NCBI RefSeq assembly: GCF_023065955.2
Contig: NC_079873.1
Location: 102,648,128 to 102,712,127 of the forward strand
DNA from: Ursus arctos
Lineage: Eukaryota > Chordata > Mammalia > Carnivora > Ursidae
Reading direction: 5' to 3'
Length of the DNA stretch: 64,000 bases
This document shows positions 44,341-54,828 of this stretch, in pieces. Both the position numbers and the translations under genes were made by a program. The notes beneath the pieces were generated by a model, which did no database searches, had not been told where the DNA came from, and saw only the letters and a list, made by a program, of their open reading frames with translations. Positions within the stretch are counted from its first letter, which is position 1. Each line of letters starts with the position of its first letter.

Positions 44341-45889
44341 AACGTAGTCACTGGACAGCTTTGGGCAAGTCACTGAACCTCTGTGTACCTCGATTTCTTC
44401 ATCCATAAAAGAGGGAAATAATAGTACTTAGCTTATAAGATTGTTATGAGTATTAAATGCATTACTGTTTGTAAAATCCTCAGAACAGTGTCTGGTACAT
44501 ACCAAGCAATGTATAACTGTGTTTAATGGGATCCACAAGGGGAAAGACATAATCAGACCCTTGGTAGTAACAAGTTTGGGAATCTCTGGTGAAGATGAAA
44601 GTGGAAAAGTACTCCATGTATTTCAGTGTGTAGTCCAAGAGACCTCCGGTTTCTAATTCCCAGTAGACATTGTTGGAAATTCAGAGTATGAGGCACCACC
44701 CCAGACCTATTCAGGAAGACCCTGGTTGGGAGGGTGCCTTGGAATTTGAATTTTAACAAGCTCCCTCCAGTGATTCTTATGTATATTAAAGTTTGAGAGA
44801 ATTTTCTGTGAGAGTTTAGGCTGAATGTATGTGGAAGGCAGAACGTTGTTCTTTGGATTTAAAAAAAAAATTGAAATCCCAGGTCTCAACTTATTGTTTG
44901 ATCATCTTGTGACTTTCTTCCCAATTCTTCCTCTAGAGCCCCTTGCAATTTAATGAACAAGAACAGACACACAAGAATACATATAAACACACACACCCGA
45001 AATAAGAATGGTATATTTACCAAGTTATCTATAGCGGCGAAACTATGTGCTTCCTCCATTCAGTGAATGTTGGAAGTGCTGTGCTGGGCTGTGTGGAGGA
45101 CACAGTAAAACGTAGCCCTTGCCTTCCAGATGCTGACAAGTTCTACGAGACAAGATGGTTCCTGAAAAGGCTGGGCATCATGTGAGTGGTGGATTTGAGA
45201 AGTGGTGTGCATGTGGGGAATGGGAGTTTGGGGAACTGCATGCTGAGCAGTACTTGAGGGGACCCATGCCCCCATTGAATGCCTACTATCAATCAATCCC
45301 CAACTAATCATGGAGTGCTGTCTGCTCGGACACTGCCAGGCACTGTGGGGGATGCTGCTTTCTACGGCAAAGTGCCTGCCCTCAGATGGAGAGGTAGAAC
45401 GAAGTCACAGAGCACAGAAAATCACTAAGTGCTAAGAAGTACTTACTTACGGGGCCAAGAATTCAGAGGCAAAAGCATTCAGATACAGCTCCGTGGAAGT
45501 GGGGCTTGAAGGATTTGGCCAGGTGGAAAGGAACTCAAGTGTAGGCATGTGGATAGGAGTGAGCATAGAGATGTGTAAGTTCAGGAGGGTATCTCGGTCC
45601 CATGCCAACATTTCTGAGCCTACACAGAATCACCACCACAGGCAGAGGAAGTGGAATTGGGTGAGCACCCACTGAATGTGGCCCCCTTCAGTGGGTGCTA
45701 TTCTCAATATTCTTTAGCCTCTTTGGGGGAAGAGAGAATAGTTTTGTTGAAAGGTCTTGCTAAATTTTATTCCACTCCCCTTGCCAAAAATCCACTTTCT
45801 TTTTCTTTATGTTTGGGTTGTGCTTTTATCCCCAGGCTTGAATTAAGCAGGTGCTCCCAAGTTCTGAACTCTAAAAACTCCTCATGCTT
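44341..45889. other. Intergenic sequence with MIR, MER5A-like and L2 remnants
   Basis: A plus-strand MIR lies at about 44345-44520 and a MER5A-like hAT fragment at about 44660-44800 ('gaggcaccaccccagaccta', 'ctccagtgattcttatg', 'ttaaagtttgagag'). Reverse L2-like sequence is near 45050-45660. No gene is recognised. Confidence 0.6.
44660..44800 (+). mobile_element. MER5A-like hAT DNA transposon fragment
   Basis: The order CACCACCCCAGACCTATTCA, TTTTAACAAGCTCCCTCCAG, TGATTCTTATG and AAAGTTTGAGA follows the MER5A consensus as I remember it. It is old and diverged. Confidence 0.65.
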
Positions 45890-46010
45890 GGGGCACCTGG
45901 CTGGCTGAGTTGGTAGAACATGCGACTTTTATCTCAGGGTGGTGAGTTCGAGCCCCACGTTGGGTGTGGAGCCTACTTAAAATAAAAATTAAAAAATAAA
46001 TAAAAAACAC
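45890..46010 (+). mobile_element. Short CanSINE, left half of a composite insertion
   Basis: It is a short-type element (GGGGCACCTGGCTGGCTGAG head, GTTCGAGCCCCACGTTGGG) with an A/T-rich tail. The tail is followed directly by a second CanSINE. Its own target duplication, TCCTCATGCTT, recurs only after the second element. Confidence 0.92.
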
Positions 46011-46210
46011 GGGGTGCCTGGGTGGCACAGTCGTTAAGCGTCTGCCTTCGGCTCAGGGCGTGATCCTGGCGTTATGGGATCGAGCCCCACATCAGGCTCC
46101 TCCGCTATGAGCCTGCTTCTTCCTCTCCCACTCCCCCTGCTTGTGTTCCCTCTCTCACTGGCTGTCTCTATCTCTGTCAAATAAATAAATAAAATCTTTC
46201 AAAAAAATAA

Positions 46211-46245
<35 letters not shown>

Positions 46246-46248
46246 ATA
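46011..46248 (+). mobile_element. CanSINE (younger subtype) in the tail of another SINE, with (ATAA)n tail
   Basis: It starts GGGGTGCCTGGGTGGCACAG, with the GGCGTTATGGGATCGAG body typical of the youngest copies here, and ends in about ten ATAA units (46207-46248). The sequence AAAGTCCTCATGCTT after it pairs with the target site in front of 45890. Confidence 0.93.
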
Positions 46249-49200
46249 CAAAAAGTCCTCATGCTTAAAAAAGAACAACCACTATGGGGTATCTATTAGG
46301 TGCTAAGCACTGTTCTAAGTGCTTAACATCCAAGAACTCATCTTTATAACATTTGCAGGAAGTATTTATTAGCACTCATTTCATAAGAGAAAACTGAGGC
46401 TCAGACAGAAATTAAGGGTCTAAGGTGATATCGTTAGGAAGTGGCAGAGCTAGGATTCAAACCATGTCTGTCTAACTTTAGAGACTGTGTGTAAGCACTA
46501 AATGGAAAGAGAAAGACTAAAGGAGGCTAAAACTTAAAATTGAGTCTTCAATGGGCAAGAAGGGAAGCCAGGTCTGGACCTCAGTTTCCCCTCTATGAAA
46601 TAAGAGGATTAGATTAAATCATCCATTCATTCATTCACTTAACAAATACTTGTAGAAGGTCTACTCCATGCCATGGTAGGGGATGTTGGGGGAGAGAAAG
46701 GAGGCTGTGGTACACAATTGAGAAATACTGGGTCCCTTCATCCAAGGAAGTGGAAATCTAGTTGGAGAGACAGATAGGCAGAGTATAGAAGTGCTTAATA
46801 AAGGGCTAAGCTCAGTATGGTGGGGAAAACCCCTGAGGAGCAACTTCCATGGGGAGGGAGTGGGGGTCAGGGAAAGTGGCATGTAAGAACCTGCTTGAGT
46901 AATGGTTGAGTGGGATTTCAACAAGCCCAGAAGGGCATAGAAAATGCTGAAGGAGCAGTCAAGAAAGCGCTTGTCTTGTCCAAGGAATGGTGAGAGGGCT
47001 GGTTTGGTAAGAACAGAGGCTTTGTGAGGGACGTGGATGGGAAGGAGGCTGGAACAAGATCAGGGAGGGCCGTGGAAGCTAGGTGAAGGCTTATGGAGTT
47101 GATTTTGTTGTCAGTGGGCAGCTACCGCCAGCTTTTCAGGAGGGGAGATGATTTCTTAGTTTCTTCCATCTCTAACACTGTCTGTTTGATTAAAAACCTT
47201 GTTAAGTGCCTAGGAGTCTTGGGGAAGCAGGGAGGCTTGACCTCGAGAGGCCTCTAGGGTGATTTTAACCCCCTTCTTCATTTTCCCCCCTTTGGCTATA
47301 AAGTCCAGAAAGCCTGTTAGTTGTTTACAGAGTTAAGTTTAACCAGACATGCTGTCTCCCCATCTAGACCCAGGGCTCTTAGACGGCAGAGAACGGGCCT
47401 TCCTCAGCATGGAGTGGGCTGTTGGAATGCATCTCCAACCTTCTACAGTAGAGTTTGTGCATTTGAGATATATGAAGATTGAATGGGGGTGATGGATTCT
47501 CCCCCATGGCCCTTCCCAGGGCATAAAGGGAAACACTATAGAGCACACAGTGTATATAACTTATGGTTAGCCCTGCTGACCTAGTACCAGCCTCACTCTT
47601 TCTTTCCTGAATTTGCAAGGCCCTTTCTGTACGCTTCTCTCCCCTAGTCTGCTTTCAACTGTGGTGGCTTAAAATGAGCCCTTTTAGAGTCCTGAAACTC
47701 TGAGTTCCAGACCTGACTTCACCTTCAACCGACCAAGGAGGGCGGGCAGGGGATGAAGGAATGACCAGAAGCGTCAAATTCACTTCCTTCTGACACTCCA
47801 GCGATCTAAGCACCTGAAATTGCTGTCATTGTTGTTATCTTCGTTGCTGTCACAGGATTGGGCTGTTTTACCAGAGACACAAGGAAGGCCTCTGATTTCA
47901 GAACAAAGCAGAGAATTGGAGCAATTATCCTATGAATTAAGTCAGAGGTTGGTTTGAGGCCTAAATTACCCCCCATGAACCCCAAATGCCCTGTTTTGTC
48001 TGGTGGCTCCAGAAGGGCAGAGCCCAGGCCCCGTGTCACCCCTAGGTCTCTGTGCTAGGGAGGCTGGTGATGCCGACACTGATAGTAGTAACACTTGTGT
48101 GAGTCCAGTAGTTTATGGTGCACAAAATTCTTTCCCACCCACTATCCCATTTGATGCTCAGGGGTGTGCTTGTGAGAGAGGTAGGACAGGTGTATTGCTT
48201 TCCATATTTTAGAATTGGGAGGAAGACCCAAAACACAGTGCCTGGTATTGGGTGGGCCCTACTCGAATGTTAGGGCTTGCTTGAGGCCCCACTGCTAGCC
48301 ATCCACAGGACAGAACTAGGATCTGGTTCTTAGAACTCTCCAAACAATCCTCTTTCCATCACACTAAGCTGACTCTCTGAGAGTTGCCCAGGCAAGTAGC
48401 TGTTATTGATGGAAGAAACAATTATTTAAAAATCTGCATGAAAAGGAACATTTGGCATTAAATGGAGGTGCTATACCATGTTGAAAAGAACTCTGGATGT
48501 GGGGTCAGGATTACTGGGGTTGAGTCCTGGTTCAGGAGCTCACTAGCCATGTGACTTTGAGCAAGCCACTCATAGATGCTCATAGACTCAGTTTTCTCAA
48601 TTACAAAATCGAAGGTTGTAGTGAGAAAACAAATGAAAGAACACAAGTGAAAGGGCTTTATAGACATCCTGACATTGTACAAAGGTATCATTATTATTAT
48701 GATTATGTTGTGGTTCTAGCCTCAAATAAAATAATCATTAATCTCTACTCTTTACAAGGTTTCCCACAGCTCTCCCCACCCTGCTCCTTGATTTCCCATC
48801 ACCTCCTGTAGGGCAGGAAGCATGGCCCCCAACAGGAAGGGCTCAGAGAAGCTAGAGCTTCAACCAGGAAATAACCATCTTGCCCCAATCTTCATTTCGC
48901 CAGATAAATGATGCAGCCAAATGGTGAGATACAGATGAGTGGGAAACAGAGGTGTCCAGAATCCATTTCAGCCTCAAACCAAAGAGCAAAGTAGCCCCAA
49001 GGCCCTAAGGCCCTTAAGAGAAGTGGAAATTTAGTAATTACCAGATGAATTAAAATCAGTGAAGACAGCCAATTTAAATCAAAGCAGAATTGGTAGGGCC
49101 TGCATTATCAGGCCCAATGGAGGTGATCCCTCACACCGTAATAATGCCTGTAGAATTCGTATGTTGATTAGTTTAAAGGAATCATTTCAAATTTTCACTT

Positions 49201-50090
49201 TTCCTTAGTGCAACTTAGGCCAAACATTTTTTACAGTGTGTGTGTTGCTGGGGGCGGGGGGATGCACAGGAGGGTGGGAATGGCCAAGTAAGACAGCTAG
49301 TGAAGAAGTTCCCAAAGCAAAGTAAAATGGCAAGTGTTATGTCCACATTGCTGGCAGTAGATTTTGAGGCTGGTGAGGACAAGCCAGAGGGGTCATAGAA
49401 CACCAGGCCTTAGACAACAGCAAAGCCACTGCTACCTTAGTGGCTTACCCTCCTCGGCAATACTCCTCCTTCAAACCAGGTGAGGGAGACATACCAGGCA
49501 AGTCTCAGCTGCCATCTCTAAAGTCCTTCCAACTGAGAGAAGACACCCCATAGCTTAGAGATGGAAGCTCTCTGGGCCTGGGACAAAGGAGGGGGGCAGG
49601 GAGGAGGAGGAGGAAGACATTAATCCATCAGGGCTTCCTTCTAGTCCAAATGACCCTCTGGCTTCCTCAGTATAGATAAATATATAATAAATAATATCAA
49701 TATATCTGCACATAAAGATTTTTTTTCAAATTCTTGCTATTCATTTCACATTCCACGTTTATAAAGCCCTGAACCCTCCAGGAACTGCTGGGCACCTCCC
49801 CTAATACCCACTAGGCTGAGCCTATGCCTTTGAAGTCCCAACCGCGGGCTCAGAGTTGGAGCTGCTAAGAAACACCCTTAGACTGAAAGCAAGTCTGCCG
49901 GCAGCTTCAGCTCGGCTGCTCTCCTTTTCGGAGTTAATGTAAAGTCATCAGAGTTCCAATGTGGACCGCAGGCTTCTCAGCCCTTCAATCCTGGGGATGG
50001 AGGGATGGCCTGGGATGTAAACACATACAAGGATTTATTCCTTTGGCCAGGCGGGGAGTCGTTAGGGTAAAGGGTAAGGGTCAAGGGGCC
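46249..50090. other. Intergenic sequence upstream of the BCORL1 CpG complex
   Basis: A reverse-strand MIR is visible at about 46285-46480, a long reverse L2 at about 46620-47160 and a MIR at about 48470-48700. Near 49680-49710 there is an AT-rich TAAATA tract. No young SINE and no gene is present. Confidence 0.55.
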
Positions 50091-50099
50091 TTGGTTTGG

Positions 50100-51750
50100 T
50101 GGCTGAGGAGCCCGGGAAAGGCGGGGCGGGGGGTGGACAGAAGCTGAGTTTTCCTCGAGCCAGGTTATCGGCCCCAAGTCATGCAGGATTCCCCCTTTAC
50201 AGACCTTTCTCGTTCCCCTCCTCCTCCCTCCTCCCTCGGGCCTCTTGGTCCAGGCACCCCCCAACCCCCGCAAAATGTGCCTCCACGCCCAGGCCAGGAG
50301 CTGTCCTTTGAAGGCGGCCAGGGGTTTTGCAGCACGGAAGGTTGCCACGAAGGGTGGGCCGCCCGGGAGACGCAAGGCGAGGCAGCGAGCCCCGGCATTT
50401 TCCCTTCCCCAGCACCTGTCCCACTTCGGCACCGGGGCTGGGGCTGCGCCCACGGGCGGCCTCAGTGCCCGAGCGCCAGAGCCTTGCACCGAAGTCGCCC
50501 GGGTTAGGGAAGTGGGGGGCCAGGGAAGGGGCGGGGCGTCCGGCGGGGGCGCCCCCCGCATGCAAGACCCCACGCCTCCCCATACACGGAGGCTAAACGG
50601 AGATAGAGAGTCACACATAAAGCACCAGCGAAAACGCTCGCTCTCCGACCCCGAGAGGCGCTGCTCGCCCCCCCCCCTTCCTGGAGCCGGGGGCTGGCCG
50701 GGAAAGGTGGCTCCGTTCTTCCCCCGTGGCCAGTGCGGGGTCTGTGGCTGCCCGGAGAGGTTCCGGCTTCCCCGGGGCTGGCAGGGGGAGCCCCGAGAAC
50801 TGCAGGCCCGCCCCCCCTTCCTCCTCCTCCTTCCCCTCCTCCCCCACGTGTCCTCCCGGAGCCCAGCGGCCTGATCCCAGCACCCCCCGCCACCTCCCTC
50901 CTCCTCTCGTTTCGCCCGCTTCCCCGGCGGCGTGGAGAAGAGCAAAGTTGCGACAGCGGCCGGGGGGCTCTGCCCAGGTGAAGGGGGCGCCGTGGGGGGT
51001 GGGGGATGGCGCGGCCCTGCGGCGGGGGCGGAGGGAAGATAAAGAAACTTGCTTTCCGCGGTCCCCACCCCGCGCGGGTTCGGATCTTGCGTGGACCGAG
51101 CCCTCGTGGCGAGACGCGGCAGCGCCGCGGGGACCGAGGCCGGCACCGGGACCCAGACCCGGACCGCGCGCCTGGGCCGGCTAGGCGGGCGCAGGCAGCG
51201 GGCCAGGCCGGCACCCAGGCAAGGGCGGGGTGGGTGGCCGTACACCGGACCGAACCGGAGACTCCGGTGGCCTGGGCGCGGGCCGAACCCGGACCGGGCC
51301 GAGTTGGGTGGTGAAGTAGGACGTGGATTCGGGGGCGGGGCGCGGCGGGAGGGGGAAACCAGGCCCCGCGGGACTGGCCTGGGCGTGGGGGCGGGGGGCG
51401 AGTTCGGGGCACTTGCTGGGCTCGGGACCGAGCGGTAGGGCGGGGCGGCGCTAGGGGCTGGGCCGGACCCGCGGGGAGAGGGCGAAGGGGGGAGCCGGGG
51501 GTGGAGTAGGGGCGTGGAGTTGCGAGCGGGGTCTGGCCTCGGCCGGGGGCGAAGGTAGATCGGCGGGGCCGCCAGCGGAGGGAGGGAGGCCCGCGGCAGC
51601 GCGGCGGCAGCGAAGGCCAGCTTCCGCGGAGTTTGTGCCCGGGCTTCCCGGGCTCCAGCCGCCACACGCGCACAAATGGGGCTAGGGGACTGACTGGTAA
51701 GCAACTGCGAGTGTTAGACGGTGTTCGGCGGCGATTCCGGGAAAAGCAAG
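50100..51750 (+). promoter_or_regulatory. BCORL1: CpG island 4, probable upstream (alternative) BCORL1 promoter
   Basis: This is a dense CpG island of over 1.5 kb. The + strand is C-rich before about 51.0 kb and strongly G-rich from 51.0 to 51.65 kb. That skew switch is usual where transcription starts rightwards. A good splice donor, CTG|GTAAGC, begins at 51697, so a non-coding first exon could run from about 51.0 kb to 51696. Human synteny (UTP14A then BCORL1, same strand) suggests this serves BCORL1. The 575-residue and 428-residue reverse-strand open frames over it look like GC-rich artefacts. Confidence 0.5.
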
Positions 51751-52850
51751 GAAAGACACCGTCTGCAATTATGCCGCACCCCCCCCCCACCTCTTAGCAT
51801 CTGGATTTTGCTCTCAGGGGGCCGCGGACCCTCCCTGCCACAACCCTTCCACTCTCCTGCACTCCCACCGCCTCCCCCCTTCCTAGGCCATCTGACTCTC
51901 CTAGGGGTATGTGTTTGGGGGTGAACGACGGCGTTTTAAGGGGGCGGCGGTATACTCTCCCTCCCGCAGCAGCAGCCTAGTTCGTATCTTATTCCTACAT
52001 GTAGCGTCGCTTCCAGTCTTGTGGACATTGGGGTTTAGATAACCTACCCCCATTCCCCCCCCCCAGCTATTTGATGGCTTTTAAGGAAAGGGAGGAATCC
52101 CTGGATTTCCACGCCTAGAACAAGGTTGAGGACTGAGATTCACCCTCAGCTCACTTCCACTACCAACCCCTCTTTCCTTGTAAGCCATTTCCACGAGGAT
52201 CCGAACTTTGGGGGGCGGTATTAATGTGCTTCTCTATCTCTACACAGGGTCGTCGTGGCCAAGGATGGCTAGTCTCTGAGGGAAAGTACCCACCAGTCCA
52301 ACTCGGGTCGCCCCCACTATTACTTCGGTGAGGGGGGCAACGCTAAAGAGATACTGGTGGGTAGGGACCAGGTATAAGGGAGGGGGCTGGGTAGTCGCCC
52401 CCAGAGGGACTCCGTTTCTTGTAAGGTAGGGAGAAGCGAGCCCAGGTTTCAGGGGAGGCGTTCTAGGAAGGGACATGGGGGGTGGCGACGACAGGGGGGG
52501 GGCGGGAAGAAGGGGGGAGTCACACCCTGCCAGCAAGGGGAGCTTCCCTCAGGCCCCTGGGAGAAGGGGACAGAACATGTCTGTTCTGTGCTGCCCGGCA
52601 GGGGAGGAGGTCTGGGGTCTTTGGATTTGCACACTGGATCGGGCACCAGTGGCCTGAGAAAGTCAGGTAGGGGCATATGGTGGAGAGCTTTGGGGGAAGA
52701 GACAGAAACCCCTGGCCTTGGCGCCCTGATCTTTTCCCTTCCTCAACCTTCCCATTCGAGGGACACTGAGGGCTGGGGGCGTGGGGCTCTTGCAGCCCCT
52801 AGGATTGAGCGCCTCCGCCTCTCCTGGGAGTCTAGCTTTTTGCCCGGCTT
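51750..52850. other. Link between CpG islands 4 and 5
   Basis: This segment is less GC-rich, with C runs near 51779 and 52058 and a G run near 52493. I see no repeat element or gene. Confidence 0.5.
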
Positions 52851-53054
52851 GTTGCAGCCACTGCTGCTGCCTCCCTCTCCGGAATCCGCTTGGTCCTCGC
52901 AGCGATCCCCTCCTCCTCCCCTCCCCTCCCAGTGTCACCGGGGCTGCTTGGCTCTGCCCCCTTCGCCGCCGCTTGCTCCCTGCTTTCGTCCCTCCCTCTC
53001 TTGCTCTCTCCCTCCCTTCGCCTCCACCTCCCCATTCCTCCCCCCCCGGCAGGT

Positions 53055-53074
53055 GGCATTCTGGGAGTTGTAGT
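53055..53074 (-). promoter_or_regulatory. ZNF143/STAF binding motif
   Basis: On the minus strand the site reads ACTACAACTCCCAGAATGCC, which fits the long ZNF143 (STAF, SBS) consensus with ACTACA, CCCAG and AATGC in register. Such sites typically lie within about 100 bases of CpG-island transcription starts. This points to a start near 53.1-53.3 kb. Confidence 0.8.
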
Positions 53075-53099
53075 CCCATGGAGCGGCGGCTAGCGCCGC

Positions 53100-53464
53100 C
53101 CGCGAACCCCGCCGGACTCCACTTCCCGTCGAGCCCTGCGACCGGCACCCACTCCACCAGGCTTCGCTCGCACACACAGACACACACACACACACCGCTC
53201 TCCCCCTCACTCTTTCGCTGGCCGCGGCTGCTGCCAGTGTGTGGCTCTGTCTCTCCTCCGCTTTGCCGAGCCCTCCCTTCTTCCTCTCAGTTCCTAGAGT
53301 CCGACCGCCGCCGCCGCCGAGAGAGAGGAGAAGGAGGTCGGTGGCGATAAGGGGCGGAGGGGGGCATCAGATCGGGGCAGTATTAGGCGGGTGGCGGCTC
53401 AGAGTGGGTAAGAGGGAGCCCGGGTGGCGGCCTGAGCCTCCCCGCGGAGCCGACCCGGGAACAG
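53100..53464 (+). other. BCORL1: Candidate non-coding first exon of BCORL1
   Basis: The segment starts downstream of the ZNF143 motif and ends at ACAG|GTGCGT, a usable donor whose GT is at 53465. It contains a CA microsatellite, a CCG repeat at about 53306-53320 and no good ATG open frame. It would be a 5' UTR exon. The start position is a guess to within about 150 bases. Confidence 0.45.
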
Positions 53465-53815
53465 GTGCGTCTTTTTTTTCTCTCCCCCAACCCCTCCACC
53501 CCTTTTGACTCCCCGGCTTTCTCGTATCCCCCCCACCCGCTTCTTTCTATCTTAAGCCTTTTCCCAGCGCTGTCCCTTCTTCGCCCCGCGGACGCTCTGC
53601 TTGCCCCCCGGGGGCGCCGTCCTCTTCGTGTCCCCGGACGTAGCGCTCCCTGGAGCTCTCTCTGTCCTCGCCCCTCCCTTCGGGACAGCTCCCCTCCACT
53701 TCCCACCTTCGTACCCCATCCCTGCTCTACCCTACCCCCTCCTCACCCCCTTCTCCCTTAGCCAGGTGAGACTTGTTCGCCACGATCTGAGAGTCTTCTT
53801 CCTGGCTGGGCGGGG

Positions 53816-53829
53816 GTCTCCATGGAAAC
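53816..53829. promoter_or_regulatory. RFX-like X-box palindrome
   Basis: GTCTCCATGGAAAC resembles the palindromic RFX site GTTGCCATGGCAAC, with three mismatches. It sits about 350 bases inside the presumed first intron. This is a weak prediction. Confidence 0.25.
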
Positions 53830-54742
53830 GGGGGTCGGGTTGATCCTGGGTGGGGGGAACCGCTGGAATTACCCCACTCCTCAGAAAGGGAGGTGGAGGC
53901 TACGGTCTTGTTAACTACCTGGCCCTAAGACCCCCCCCCATCCAAGGATCCAATGATCCGAAGGGAGGCTGGCCAGGAGGGCAGGGCGAGAAAGGGCTTG
54001 TTTTTTGGGGGGGGGGGTGGCTGTCCGTGATGAAGTCTTGAAGAGACCTGGAGAAAATACCCCACAACCTCAGAGGGGAGGTGCGACGGTTGCTCTTTAG
54101 GGCTGCTTTCTCCCCGGTATTGGGGTTCGGGAACCGTAGGGTAAGGGGTACCCCTAGGTGGCGGCCGGGCCTGGGTTCGGGAGTGGGAGTGCTGTGATGG
54201 GGGCAGGGGCAATTATCCGAGTCCCTGGAAAAAAGGCGGGGGATGACTTCGGAGCGCCCTGGCTCCGCTGCCCTCGCTCTAGGGGCGGGGGCCGCCGGGC
54301 CGGGCGCGGCGGGGAGGGGGCTTAAATTGAACGAGGATGAGATGGGGGCAATTCATACTAGCCCCAGCAAGCCAGGGGGAGATCCGGCGTGCAAGCTCTC
54401 CACCCGCTCCGCGCCAGGCCTGGAGGCAAGGGGTCTGAGAGCGAAGCTGAGGGGTGGAAGGAGGGAGGCTCCGGTTACGGGGCCAGGTTTCGGGATCAGG
54501 GGCAATCCCCCAGCCCTTGAAGGAGGGAGAGGGATGGCCGCGAACCCCAGGGCTCCCCCACCCCGGTTCCTAAGGGGCGTGAGGAAGAGACAGCAGGCCC
54601 AGCGGAGCTGGATTCGAGCGGATCGCGGCTGGGCAGTGGGGGGGCTTAGTGGTGGGCTTCGGGGGGAGCAGTCCGGCGGCGGGGCGGGCGGGCGGGGCGT
54701 GGGGCTCCGGCGGGCGGCGGGGCGGGGCCGGGGCGGCGCTGG

Positions 54743-54828
54743 TGCCGCCGCCGCCGCTGCCGCCGCCGCCGCTGCTGCTCCTGCTGGGGCCGCCGCAGCC
54801 GTTGCTGCCGCTGCCGCCGCCGCTTCTG
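54743..54828 (+). repeat. GCC/CTG-rich trinucleotide tract
   Basis: Interrupted GCC and GCT triplets repeat for about 85 bases within CpG island 5. All reading frames translate to homopolymer-like peptides (poly-A, poly-P/L), which explains the open frames seen there. Confidence 0.85.

Noticed and set aside
45890..45960. tRNA-like sequences with A-box and B-box similarity (here and in all other CanSINE heads)
   Set aside because: They are the tRNA-Lys-derived heads of SINEs. The cloverleaf is degenerate, and they are joined to SINE bodies with tails and target duplications, so they are not functional tRNA genes.
49977..51704. A 575-codon reverse-strand open frame (and an overlapping 428-codon frame, 50504-51790)
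   Set aside because: It lies in a CpG island where stop codons are rare in all frames. The product is proline/arginine/alanine-rich low-complexity sequence, overlapping frames of similar length exist on both strands, and no family is recognisable.
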